This document shows positions 30,483-37,804 of a stretch of DNA of 41,278 nt, piece after piece (positions within the stretch are counted from its first letter, which is position 1; each line of letters begins with the position of its first letter). The position numbers were made by a program, and so were the translations under genes. A model generated the notes under the pieces. It had not been told where the DNA came from. It did no database searches and was given only the letters and a program-made list of their open reading frames with translations. The stretch comes from Inquilinus limosus (GTDB lineage Bacteria > Pseudomonadota > Alphaproteobacteria > DSM-16000 > Inquilinaceae): positions 1 through 41,278 of the forward strand of contig JAEKLZ010000189.1 in the NCBI GenBank assembly GCA_019508225.1. The letters run 5' to 3'.

Positions 30483-31016
30483 ATGACGCGTTTCTTGCAA
30501 CTTCTTGGGAGTCTTCTCCTCGCCATGGCCATCACCCAGGGGGCTTCGGCCCGCGACCTCGAAAACACGCTCTATCTCGACCTCGCCGACAACCATCGGG
30601 TGGTGATCGAGCTGCGCCCCGACCTGGCGCCGAAGCATGTCGCCCGGATCAAGGAGCTGGTGCGGCAGGGCTTCTATGACGGCATCGTCTTCCATCGCGT
30701 GATCGAGGGCTTCATGGCCCAGACCGGCGACCCGACCGGCACCGGCACCGGCGGCTCCGGCCAGAAGATCGACGCCGAGTTCAGCAAGGAGCCGTTCAAG
30801 CGCGGCACCGTCGGCATGGCCCGGGCGCAGAGCCCGAACAGCGCCGACAGCCAGTTCTTCATCATGTTCGCCAATGGCGACTTCCTGAACGGCCAGTACA
30901 CGGTCTGGGGCCAGGTGGTCGAGGGCATGGAGTACGTCGACAAGATCAAGCGCGGCGAGCCGCCGGCCAACCCGGACAAGATCGTCAAGCTGCAGGTCGC
31001 GGCCGACGTCAAGTAA
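30483..31016 (+). CDS. ppiA: Peptidyl-prolyl cis-trans isomerase, cyclophilin type (periplasmic)
   Basis: 177 residues with a signal peptide ending near ASA at residue 23. The cyclophilin active site is present: Arg and Phe in VFHRVIEGFMAQTGDPTG, then SADSQFFIMF and TVWGQVVEGMEYVD. The enzyme speeds proline isomerisation during folding of exported proteins. The name ppiA is given on the basis of the signal peptide and type; ppiB-type cytosolic paralogues lack the signal. The transcript ends at a strong hairpin 24 bp after the stop codon. Confidence 0.93.
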   Translation: MTRFLQLLGSLLLAMAITQGASARDLENTLYLDLADNHRVVIELRPDLAPKHVARIKELVRQGFYDGIVFHRVIEGFMAQTGDPTGTGTGGSGQKIDAEFSKEPFKRGTVGMARAQSPNSADSQFFIMFANGDFLNGQYTVWGQVVEGMEYVDKIKRGEPPANPDKIVKLQVAADVK

Positions 31017-31039
31017 GGCCGGTTCGTAGAGCCTTCGTC

Positions 31040-31073
31040 GAAGCCCGGCCCTCGGCCGGGCTTCTCCGTTTCC
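31040..31073 (+). terminator. Terminator after the cyclophilin gene
   Basis: GAAGCCCGGCC and GGCCGGGCTTC form a perfect 11-bp stem around CTC, followed by TCCGTTT. The T run is interrupted but the stem is very stable. Confidence 0.75.
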
Positions 31074-31095
31074 AGGCGGGCTCACGCCGATGAAC

Positions 31096-31189
31096 CCGTC
31101 ATGGCGAGGAGGCGAAGCCGACGTGGCCATCCAGGCCTTGGTGCGAGCCGCGCTGGATGGCCACGCCCCTTCGGGGCTCGCCATGACGG
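31096..31189. repeat. Extragenic palindrome, family 3, copy 1
   Basis: CCGTCATGGCGAG..GTGGCCATCCAG at one end is mirrored by CTGGATGGCCAC..CTCGCCATGACGG at the other. The two arms are separated by about 14 bases. A related, more diverged copy is at 34660-34745. The element occupies the gap between the cyclophilin terminator and a convergent gene. Confidence 0.75.
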
Positions 31190-31228
31190 AGGAAAGAGGC
31201 CGGGGAGTCGGTTTCGAGGACGCCGACC

Positions 31229-31933
31229 TCAGCGGAAGCGGAAGGCGATCAGCGGCATCTTGTAGGTCTCGCGCACCTCGGAGATCGGCTTGCCGTCCTG
31301 GCGCAGCACGATGGCGCGGTTCTCGAACAGCGAGGCCGCCGGGTCATAGGCCGGGGCCGGCGCCGCGGCGGCCCAGCCGGCCAGCTGCGCCGACGGCATC
31401 CGCTCCCACCCCTCCGGCAGGGCCTGCCACAACACGGTCGAGGACAGGGTGCGGCGCGACGGCCCGAGCGGCCGGATGGCGCGACCGAAGGGCGTGTCGG
31501 TCCCGGTCAGCGTCGCGTTGATCTCCGGCGTCAGCCGGTTCGGCAGGTACCAGTTGTCGGCCTCGGACAGCACCTGGTCGCCGCAGACCAGCTGGACCCG
31601 GCGATAGACCACCGGCTCGGCGGCGTCGGTGATCTCCAGCTCCTGGCGCTGCTGGTCGGTCAGCTTCACCTCGCCGGGCACCCGCTTCGCCACGATCTTG
31701 GCCGTCGGCGCCAAACCGTAGCGGCCGCACCAGTCTTCCAGGAACAGGGTGGCGCTGTCGGTGGCGCCGAGCCCGGCGCGCAGCGATTGCACCAGGGCGG
31801 TCAGCGCCAGCCGGTCGGACAGGCTGGCGGCGCCGGCCACCTGGCTGCTTGCGACCTCGGCCCGGACCAGGGCGAACGGCGCGGTCAGCGCCAATGCGGC
31901 AGCGGCGGCGACGATCGGCAGGCGGCGCACCAT
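31229..31933 (-). CDS. Exported protein, possibly chorismate-lyase/UTRA-like fold
   Basis: 234 residues from the ATG at 31933, which follows GAGGAGACC; longer starts (31945, 31990) are possible but would bury the signal peptide. The N-terminus MVRRLPIVAAAAALALTAPF ends in an ALVRA site, so it is exported. The central part (VVYRRVQLVCGDQVLSEADN, WYLPNRLTPEINATLTGTDT, PFGRAIRPL) recalls the chorismate-lyase superfamily pattern, although a periplasmic chorismate lyase would be odd, so a related ligand-binding fold is more likely. The C-terminus repeats a strand pattern ENRAIVLRQDGKPISEVRE. Function unknown. Confidence 0.75.
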   Translation of the reverse strand: MVRRLPIVAAAAALALTAPFALVRAEVASSQVAGAASLSDRLALTALVQSLRAGLGATDSATLFLEDWCGRYGLAPTAKIVAKRVPGEVKLTDQQRQELEITDAAEPVVYRRVQLVCGDQVLSEADNWYLPNRLTPEINATLTGTDTPFGRAIRPLGPSRRTLSSTVLWQALPEGWERMPSAQLAGWAAAAPAPAYDPAASLFENRAIVLRQDGKPISEVRETYKMPLIAFRFR

Positions 31934-32070
31934 CGGTCTCCTCATCTCGGACCGGCCGAGGATGGCTGCATAGCCGCTGGAAGGCGCCAAGGCAATCCGC
32001 CGCAGGAGGGCTTGACCGTGGCGGCAGGGCGGGCTGGTCTGGAGCGACTGGTCAGAGCCGGAGGCCCGCC

Positions 32071-33045
32071 ATGCCCACCCTGTACGACCGCGCCCTGGTG
32101 TGGGATGCGCATAGCTGTCTGCCGCTGGTGCCCGATGCCGACGTGTCGCTGCTGGCCCGGCACAAGGCGGCCGGGATCGACTACGTCTCGATCAACATCG
32201 GCATGGACATGACGCCGCTGGAAACGGTGATCCGCACCACCGCGCATTTCCGTGACTGGATCCGCCGGCATCCGGAGGAGTACGTGCTTGCCGGCAGCGC
32301 CGCCGAGATCCGCGCCGCCAAGGCCGCCGGGCGCCTGGCCGTCAGCTTCGACCTGGAGGGCGCGCTGCCATTGATGGGCGACCTGGCGATGGTCGGCCTG
32401 TATCACGACCTCGGCGTGCGCCAGATCCACTTCGCCTATAACCGCAACAACCCGGCTGCCGGCGGCTGCCACGACGAGGACATCCCGCTGCCAGCCTTCG
32501 GCCGCGAGCTGGTGGCCGAGATCAACCGGGTCGGCATGCTGCTGGACTGCTCGCACACCGGGCACCGCAGCAGCCTGGACATCATGGCGGCCTCGACCCG
32601 CCCCGTGGTGTTCAGCCACGCCAATCCGCGCGCCCTGGTCGATCACCCGCGCAACATCACCAACGAGCAGATCCGCGCCTGCGCCGCCACCGGCGGCGTG
32701 GTCGGCATCAACGGCATCAGCCTGTTCCTGGGCGATGCGCGCAGCGAGACCGTGGCCCGGCACATCGACCATGTCGCCCAACTGGTCGGCGCCGGCCATG
32801 CCGGCATCGGCCTCGACTTCCTGTTCGCGCCCGACGTGGATGATTCGCCGCCGGGCCGCGACCGCGACTATTGGTGGCCGCCCGAGGCCGGCTACGGCAG
32901 CGCCCACAGCGCCATCGCCCTGGTGCAGCCCGAGCAACTGCCGGAGCTGGCCGACATCCTGCTGCGCCGCGGGTACGCCGAGGCCGATGTGCTGGGCATC
33001 CTCGGCGGCAACTTCATGCGGGCGGCGGAGGCCGCCTGGAACTAG
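32071..33045 (+). CDS. M19 (renal dipeptidase) family protein with altered metal site
   Basis: 324 residues, start ATG after GGAGGCCCGCC. The family pattern is clear: Glu96 in SFDLEGA bridges the metals, His162 (DCSHTGHRSS), His183 (FSHANPRALVDHPRNI), Arg194 and Asp249 (GIGLDF). The first metal motif, usually HxD in DGHNDLP, is here HSC (His14, Cys16 in WDAHSCLP). M19 enzymes cleave dipeptides, sometimes D-amino-acid-containing ones. The Asp-to-Cys change may alter the metal or substrate; a similar change occurs in a divergent M19 branch as far as I recall. No neighbours indicate a substrate. It converges on the metal efflux operon with one base between stop codons. Confidence 0.9.
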   Translation: MPTLYDRALVWDAHSCLPLVPDADVSLLARHKAAGIDYVSINIGMDMTPLETVIRTTAHFRDWIRRHPEEYVLAGSAAEIRAAKAAGRLAVSFDLEGALPLMGDLAMVGLYHDLGVRQIHFAYNRNNPAAGGCHDEDIPLPAFGRELVAEINRVGMLLDCSHTGHRSSLDIMAASTRPVVFSHANPRALVDHPRNITNEQIRACAATGGVVGINGISLFLGDARSETVARHIDHVAQLVGAGHAGIGLDFLFAPDVDDSPPGRDRDYWWPPEAGYGSAHSAIALVQPEQLPELADILLRRGYAEADVLGILGGNFMRAAEAAWN

Positions 33046-33046
33046 A

Positions 33047-34033
33047 TCACGCGGCCGCGTGGTGATCGCAGCGGTTCACCTCGATCGTCACATGCGACAG
33101 GCCGGCCAGGCCGCCGAGCCGGGCCTTGTACTGCGCCGGCGGCAGCGGCCGGTCGCTGACCAGGGCGACGATTGCGGCGGCGTGGCCGGGGCCGACGCGC
33201 CAGAGATGCAAGTCGGCGATGCGGTCGCCCCCGGTCTCGAGCCGGCCGCGGATCGCCTCGGCCAGGCCGGGATCGGGCACGGCATCGAGCAGCACCGCCC
33301 CCGAATCGCGCAGCAGGCCCCAGGACCAGCGCGCGATCATGACGCCGCCGACGATGCCCATCAGCGCATCCATCCAGGCCCAGCCGTAGAGACGGCCGGC
33401 GAGCAGGCCGAGGATGGCGCCGACCGAGGTCACGGCATCGGCCAGCACATGGAAATAGGCCGCGCGCAGGTTATGGTCGCGGTCGTGATGGGCGTGCCGC
33501 CCGTGATCGTGATGGTGACCATGCTCATGGGCATCGTGATGCCCGTGGTCGTGATGGCCGTGCCCATGGTGATGGCCGCCGTCATGCAGCAGCCAGGCGC
33601 TGGCGATGTTGACGGCGAGGCCGACCACGGCGATGACGATCGCCTCGTCATAGGCGATGGCGACCGGGTTCAAGAGCCGCACCACCGATTCCCAGCCGAT
33701 ACCGACCGACACCACCGCCAGCACCAGGGCGCTGGCGAAGCCGGCGAGGTCGCCCAGCTTGCCGGTGCCGAAGGCGAAGCGCGGGTCGCGGGCGTGGCGG
33801 CGGGCATAGCGATAGGCCAGCGCGGCGACGCCGAGCGCCCCGGCATGGGTGGCCATGTGCAGCCCGTCCGCCAGCAGCGCCATCGACCCGAAGGCGAGGC
33901 CGCCGGCGATCTCGACCGCCATCATCGCCGCGGTCAGCGCCACCACCCAGCGGGTCCGGCGCTCGTTGCGGGCATGGTCGGCGCCGAGGAACAAATGGTC
34001 GTGCCGCCAGTCGTCGAGGGAATGGCTGTGCAT
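33047..34033 (-). CDS. dmeF: Cation diffusion facilitator, DmeF-like Co/Ni efflux protein
   Basis: 328 residues, start ATG after GGGAGGCGGCG. Six helices of the CDF family are visible, with metal sites LADGLHMATHAG in helix 2 and YFHVLADAVTSVGAI in helix 5. A long His-rich cytosolic loop between helices 4 and 5 (about residues 165-200, with runs such as GGHHHGHGHHDHGHH) and an N-terminal HSHSLDDWRHDH segment are typical of DmeF-type exporters of Co2+ and Ni2+. The C-terminal domain (DLHLWRVGPGHAAAIV) is also typical. It is the last gene of a minus-strand unit led by a CsoR/RcnR-type regulator, so metal-induced expression is expected. Confidence 0.9.
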   Translation of the reverse strand: MHSHSLDDWRHDHLFLGADHARNERRTRWVVALTAAMMAVEIAGGLAFGSMALLADGLHMATHAGALGVAALAYRYARRHARDPRFAFGTGKLGDLAGFASALVLAVVSVGIGWESVVRLLNPVAIAYDEAIVIAVVGLAVNIASAWLLHDGGHHHGHGHHDHGHHDAHEHGHHHDHGRHAHHDRDHNLRAAYFHVLADAVTSVGAILGLLAGRLYGWAWMDALMGIVGGVMIARWSWGLLRDSGAVLLDAVPDPGLAEAIRGRLETGGDRIADLHLWRVGPGHAAAIVALVSDRPLPPAQYKARLGGLAGLSHVTIEVNRCDHHAAA

Positions 34034-34050
34034 CGCCGCCTCCCGGAGGT

Positions 34051-34236
34051 TCAGTGGAGCAGAAGCATGGCCGGATGGCCGGTCCAGTCGCAGACGTCCT
34101 TCGTCGCCATGGCGACCGGCACGTCCGGATGGTTGTGGCGATACAGGGTCAGCGCGGCCTCGAAGGCCCATTCCGGCGGTTCGGCCCGGGCGCAGAGCTC
34201 GCGATAGACCCGTTCGACGGCAACGCGGCAGCACAT
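34051..34236 (-). CDS. Small protein between dmeR- and dmeF-type genes
   Basis: 61 residues from an ATG at 34236, 7 bp after the regulator stop, ending 17 bp before the dmeF start. The sequence begins MCCRVAVERVYRELCARAEPPEWAFEAALTLYRHNHPDVP (in part), which reads like a helical protein with codon use matching its neighbours. It contains three Cys and a His-rich end (RHNHPD.. GHPAMLLLH), which would suit a metal-linked protein. I do not know the family. Its neat fit inside the operon without overlap argues that it is real. Confidence 0.6.
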   Translation of the reverse strand: MCCRVAVERVYRELCARAEPPEWAFEAALTLYRHNHPDVPVAMATKDVCDWTGHPAMLLLH

Positions 34237-34243
34237 GATGGTC

Positions 34244-34507
34244 TCACAGATATTTGGTGATCTCGCGCAGCGAGGCGAGCCTGGCCTCGCGGCCTTCGGT
34301 TCCGTTCGCCAGATGCGCGACGCAATGGTCGACATGGTCGAGGATCAGCATGGTCTTCGCCTTCTCCACCGCCTTGACCACGGCCTGGAGCTGCTGGGCG
34401 ATGGCGAGGCCGTCCTCGCCGGCCTCCACCATGCGCAGCGTGGCGGCGAGGTGCCCCTGGGCCCGCTTCAGCCGGCCGAGGATCTCAGGATTGTTGGCAT
34501 GGCTCAT
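34244..34507 (-). CDS. dmeR: CsoR/RcnR-family metal-sensing repressor (DmeR-like)
   Basis: 87 residues of the all-helical DUF156 family: MSHANNPEILGRLKRAQGHL, AIAQQLQAVVKAVEKAKTMLI and DHVDHCVAHL, ending EITKYL. His3 and the HxxHC group (His58, His61, Cys62) are potential metal ligands. The Cys that many relatives carry just before the AQQL segment is Gly33 here, so the metal site differs from typical Cu sensors. It leads a unit with a small ORF and a DmeF-like exporter, and a 9-bp dyad with G/C runs lies 8 bp upstream of its start, as expected for autorepression released by Co or Ni. Confidence 0.85.
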   Translation of the reverse strand: MSHANNPEILGRLKRAQGHLAATLRMVEAGEDGLAIAQQLQAVVKAVEKAKTMLILDHVDHCVAHLANGTEGREARLASLREITKYL

Positions 34508-34515
34508 GAGAGGAA

Positions 34516-34538
34516 CCTATCCCCCTGGAGGGGATAGG
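34516..34538. promoter_or_regulatory. Candidate operator of the dmeR/dmeF unit
   Basis: CCTATCCCC and GGGGATAGG are exact inverse complements separated by CTGGA. The site is 8 bp before the regulator start codon. Runs of C/G flanked by TAT match the general operator form known for CsoR/RcnR-type repressors. No strong ribosome binding site is present between it and the ATG, so the transcript may have a very short leader. Confidence 0.6.
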
Positions 34539-34659
34539 GCAAGGGACGGCTGGTCGCAGGGATTGGCCTGACGATGGACAGAGGTAGAGCGATACGTCGC
34601 CTCTTCCGTTTGCAGAGAGGCAAAGCATTGCTTCTGACCTCTTGCTCCCCCAACCCACA

Positions 34660-34745
34660 CCGTCATTGCGAGCACAGCGAAGCAATCCAGGGCAGCTTGG
34701 CGTGGTCCCTGGATTGCTTCGTCGGCTGCGCCTCCTCGCAATGAT
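34660..34745. repeat. Extragenic palindrome, family 3, copy 2
   Basis: CCGTCATTGCGAG..CGAAGCAATCCAG is mirrored by CTGGATTGCTTCG..CTCGCAATGATGG. It lies between the metal efflux operon and the dioxygenase gene. The layout matches the copy at 31096-31189 but the core differs (CAATCCAG in place of CCATCCAG). Confidence 0.75.
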
Positions 34746-34797
34746 GGCGAGGAATGGTTGTTCTGAAAGGTTTCGCAGGGGGAGAGGCAGCGCAAAA

Positions 34798-35718
34798 TCA
34801 GGCGGCGGCCGCTTCTGGTCGTGCTTCCCGCGCCGCCTTCACCCGCGTCACGCTGCGGCGGCCGTCGAGGGCGGCCGGGATGTCGCCGGCGATGGTGGCC
34901 CGGCGCACCACGCGGCGCCGGTCGCCATAGTCGTTGACTGCATAGTGCTGGGTGGCGCGGTTGTCCCAGATCGCCACGTCGCCCGCCTGCCACTGCCAGC
35001 GCACCGTGTTCTCCGGCCGCGTCACATAGGCCTGCAGGGTCACGAAGAGCTGGGCCGATTCATTGGCCGACAGGCCGAGGAAGCGGCGGACGAAATGGCC
35101 CAGCACCAGCGTGTGCTCGCCGGTCACCGGATGCACCCGCACCACCGGATGCTCGGTCTCGTAGACGGTCGAGGCGAACACGTCGCGGTGATAGCGCAGC
35201 CGCTCCGGCGTCGCCTCCGGATGCGCGGCGGCATAGTCGTAGTCGTTGCTGTGCAGGGCCCAGAGCTGGTCGGCCAGGCCGCGCAGCGGCGCCGGCAGGT
35301 CGAGATAGGCGGTGGCCGTGTTGGCCCAGATGGTGTCGCCGCCGAACTCCGGCACCGTCACCGCGCGCAGGATCGATGCCTGGGGGTAGGCGTCGACGAA
35401 GGTGACGTCGGTGTGCCAGGAGTTGGCGCGCTGGCCGCGGGTGGAATCGAGCTCGAGCAGGAAGTCGGCGCCGGTCGCCACCGGCTGGGTCGGATGCGCC
35501 ACCGGGTCGCCCAGCGCCCGGGCGAAGGCCTCCTGCCCGGCATCGTCGAGATCCTGGCCGCGCAGGAAGATCACCTTGTGCCGGTGCAGCGCCGCGCGCA
35601 GCCGGTCGAGCGTCGCGACATCGAGGTCGCCGGAGAGGCGGAGGCCGCGGATCTCGGCGCCGATGCGGCCGGCGATCGGGCGCAGGTCGAGGCCGCTGTC
35701 CGGGTAAAAGTCGCCCAT
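34798..35718 (-). CDS. TauD/TfdA family alpha-ketoglutarate-dependent dioxygenase, AtsK-like
   Basis: 306 residues with the iron facial triad His102 and Asp104 (SWHTDVTF) and a distal His about 257 (NRATQHYAVNDYG), plus the Arg that binds alpha-ketoglutarate in RRRVVRRATI. Stretches such as TDVTFVDAYPQASILRA, VYETEHPVVRVHPVTGEH and AGDVAIWDNRATQHYA match alkylsulfate dioxygenases (AtsK) more closely than taurine dioxygenase. AtsK-type enzymes free sulfite or sulfate from alkyl sulfate esters for sulfur supply. The start has AGGAG upstream. The 180-bp AT-rich region upstream, shared with a divergent phosphatase gene, is the obvious promoter site. Sulfur starvation control is likely but no binding site is identified. 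Confidence 0.9.
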   Translation of the reverse strand: MGDFYPDSGLDLRPIAGRIGAEIRGLRLSGDLDVATLDRLRAALHRHKVIFLRGQDLDDAGQEAFARALGDPVAHPTQPVATGADFLLELDSTRGQRANSWHTDVTFVDAYPQASILRAVTVPEFGGDTIWANTATAYLDLPAPLRGLADQLWALHSNDYDYAAAHPEATPERLRYHRDVFASTVYETEHPVVRVHPVTGEHTLVLGHFVRRFLGLSANESAQLFVTLQAYVTRPENTVRWQWQAGDVAIWDNRATQHYAVNDYGDRRRVVRRATIAGDIPAALDGRRSVTRVKAAREARPEAAAA

Positions 35719-35900
35719 GCTGTGCTCCTGTCGATTTACGGCGCGGCGTCGGATATCATTTAGATATACATTTCCATTCAGATCAATATCTCTAATTTAC
35801 ATATCAGACAGAGATTACAGATCCGCGACCCTCGGATGCCCGGAATGCCGTTTCTCGCGGCCGCGGTCCGTCGTACACGATGGATGGAGCCGGAGGGGCA
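35719..35900. promoter_or_regulatory. AT-rich divergent promoter region
   Basis: From about 35735 to 35825 the sequence drops to well under half GC in a region otherwise near 70 percent GC. It contains several ATAT and GATATC motifs and stands between the divergent dioxygenase and PAP2 phosphatase genes. I could not choose a single -35/-10 pair with confidence. Confidence 0.5.
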
Positions 35901-36599
35901 GTGGGTCGATCGGACAACATCGCGGCGGGGCAGGCGGCACGGCCGGGCTGGGCGGGCCGGCCGGTGCTGGCCAGCTTCCTGGCGGCCGTCCTGCTGTGCG
36001 CCCTGCTGGTCGCCTTCGCCGACCGCCCGGCGGCGCTGTGGTTCGAGGCGCATCGCGGCTCCGAGGCCATCGCCGCGGTGAAGATGTTCACCGATATCGG
36101 CCTTGGCATCTGGTGGTACGCGCTGGCCATCCTGGGCTGGCTGGGGTTCCGCTTCGCCGCCTTCCTGGCCGCCTATGGCGATGTCCGGGCGCGACACCTG
36201 AAACGGGCCCGCGGCTTCGGCTTCATGCTGGTGGCGCTGCTGGCCACCACCGTCAGCAACTGGCTCTTGAAGGCGGCGATCGGCCGGCCGCGGCCGCGCC
36301 ATCTGTTCCGCCAGGACGCCTTCGCGCCGCATCCCTTCGGCTGGGACCTGTTCTCGAACAGCTTCCCGTCCGGCCACGCCCAGACCATGGCCACGGCGAT
36401 GACGGCGCTGTGGATCCTGTTCCCGCGCTGGGGCTGGGCCTTCGCCCTGCTGGGCGGGCTGGTGGCGCTGAGCCGGGTGGTCGTGACCTCGCACTACCCG
36501 GCCGACATCGTCGCCGGCGCCTGGCTGGGCGTGGCCGTGGCCCTGGCCGTGCGCCGCTGCCTGGAGGCGACCGGCGGGCCGGTGGCCGTCATCCGATGA
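35901..36599 (+). CDS. PAP2 family membrane phosphatase
   Basis: 232 residues if translation begins at the GTG at 35901, which follows GGAGGGGCA; an ATG at 35880 would add seven residues but has no ribosome binding site. The acid phosphatase motifs are complete: KAAIGRPRPR (C1), SFPSGHAQT (C2) and SRVVVTSHYPADIVAG (C3), set among about six membrane helices. Such enzymes dephosphorylate lipids, for example undecaprenyl pyrophosphate or phosphatidylglycerophosphate; which one is not clear. The stop codon overlaps the next gene's start (ATGA), so the two are translationally coupled. Confidence 0.9.
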   Translation: MGRSDNIAAGQAARPGWAGRPVLASFLAAVLLCALLVAFADRPAALWFEAHRGSEAIAAVKMFTDIGLGIWWYALAILGWLGFRFAAFLAAYGDVRARHLKRARGFGFMLVALLATTVSNWLLKAAIGRPRPRHLFRQDAFAPHPFGWDLFSNSFPSGHAQTMATAMTALWILFPRWGWAFALLGGLVALSRVVVTSHYPADIVAGAWLGVAVALAVRRCLEATGGPVAVIR

Positions 36600-37483
36600 T
36601 CGATCTGATCGCCGCCCTGGTCCCGGTGCTGGCGCCGGTGATCGCCGCCGCCGCGGTCGGCTATGTCTGGGCCCGGTCGCGCCACCCCTTCGACCTCGGC
36701 TTCGTCACCCGGCTGGTGACCTATGTCGGATCGCCCTGCCTGGTGTTCTCGACCCTGACCAGGTTCCACGTGCCGGCCGGCGAGATCATCGGCCAGGCCG
36801 GGCTGGCCATGCTGTCGGTCTTCGCCTGCGGCCTGATCGGCGGGCTGGCGCTGTATGCCAGCGGCCGGACGGTGCGGCCGCTGCTGCCGACGGTGATGCT
36901 GCCCAATGCCGGCAATCTCGGCCTGCCGATCGCCTATTTCGCCTTCGGCGACGAGGGGCTTGCGCTGGCCCTGCCGTTCTCCGCCGCCATGACCCTGCTG
37001 CAGTTCACCGTCGGCGTCTCCTGCGCCTCCGGCCACAGCCGCTGGACCGAGATCGTCAAGACCCCGACGATCTACGCCATCCTGCTGGCCATCGCCTTCG
37101 CCGCCGGCGGCATCGACACGCCGCGCTGGCTGGCCAATGCGACCGAGCTGCTGGGCGGCGTCACCCTGCCGTTGATGCTGATCGCGCTGGGCGTGTCGCT
37201 GGCCAGCCTGCGCATCGCCAATCTGGGTCATGCGCTGTGGCTGGCCGGGCTGCGCCTGGCGCTGGGCCTCGCCGCCGGATACGGCGTGGTCTGGCTGGCC
37301 GATATCCCGCAGCCGGCCGCGGCGATCCTGATCCTGCAATCGGCGATGCCGCCGGCGGTGTTCAACTACCTGTTCGCCGCCCGCTATGGCGGCCCGGTGG
37401 AGGAGGTGGCCGGCGCCGTCGTCGTCGGCACCGTCATCAGCCTGCTGACCCTGCCGGTGCTGCTGGCCGTTCTCATGGCGTAG
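36596..37483 (+). CDS. AEC (auxin efflux carrier) family transporter
   Basis: 295 residues with about ten membrane helices in the two-repeat AEC layout. Signature-like segments are VTYVGSPCLVFSTLTRF, VMLPNAGNLGLPIAYFAFG, TLPLMLIALGVSLASL and QSAMPPAVFNYLFAARY. Bacterial AEC proteins carry organic acids such as malate or malonate. It is coupled to the PAP2 gene by an ATGA overlap. Its TAG stop codon lies inside a palindromic repeat element (37480-37562), and the convergent small gene ends in the other arm of the same element. Confidence 0.92.
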   Translation: MIDLIAALVPVLAPVIAAAAVGYVWARSRHPFDLGFVTRLVTYVGSPCLVFSTLTRFHVPAGEIIGQAGLAMLSVFACGLIGGLALYASGRTVRPLLPTVMLPNAGNLGLPIAYFAFGDEGLALALPFSAAMTLLQFTVGVSCASGHSRWTEIVKTPTIYAILLAIAFAAGGIDTPRWLANATELLGGVTLPLMLIALGVSLASLRIANLGHALWLAGLRLALGLAAGYGVVWLADIPQPAAAILILQSAMPPAVFNYLFAARYGGPVEEVAGAVVVGTVISLLTLPVLLAVLMA

Positions 37484-37562
37484 GCTGGGTTCGCCCTCGA
37501 GCGAACCCGACATCCAGCCGCGGCAAATGCTGTTGGGTTCGCATGCTGCGAACCCAACCTAC
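37480..37562. repeat. Palindromic extragenic repeat, family 1, copy 2
   Basis: Outer arms GTAGGCTGGGTTCG and CGAACCCAACCTAC match with one mismatch. Internal hairpins are GGGTTCGC/GCGAACCC around CCTCGA and a 12-bp stem GTTGGGTTCGCA/TGCGAACCCAAC around TGC. It is the same element as 1688-1763. Here its arms supply the TAG stop codons of both flanking convergent genes. Confidence 0.85.
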
Positions 37563-37732
37563 GATTGCTCGATCTCCTTCCGCCGCGCCTCGTAGGTGGC
37601 CGGGTCGATCAGGCCGCGCCGGCGCATGATCTCCAGCGCCACCAGGGCCCGGCCGCGGTTGTCGTCGCCGACCGAGCCGCTTTCCGCATCCGCATCGCCG
37701 CCGGTCGCGCCGGGCTGCGCCTTCTCCGCCAT
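37559..37732 (-). CDS. Small SHOCT-like protein
   Basis: 57 residues, ATG at 37732 and TAG at 37559-37561. The N-terminal half is acidic and disordered (MAEKAQPGATGGDADAESGS). The C-terminal half, RALVALEIMRRRGLIDPATYEARRKEIE (in part), matches the short C-terminal (SHOCT) domain pattern of a helix, a Gly-Leu-Ile turn and a second helix that usually follows other domains. Here it stands alone. It converges with the AEC transporter and ends in the arm of a palindromic repeat. Divergent from the SCO1-like gene. It would bind partner proteins or nucleic acid; nothing more can be said. Confidence 0.75.
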   Translation of the reverse strand: MAEKAQPGATGGDADAESGSVGDDNRGRALVALEIMRRRGLIDPATYEARRKEIEQS

Positions 37733-37804
37733 GATACCGTCCGTCCATTCTGCGACGCCGCGCGCGCTTCCACCGGAAGGGCACAGCGCCTATGACGGCA
37801 GACC

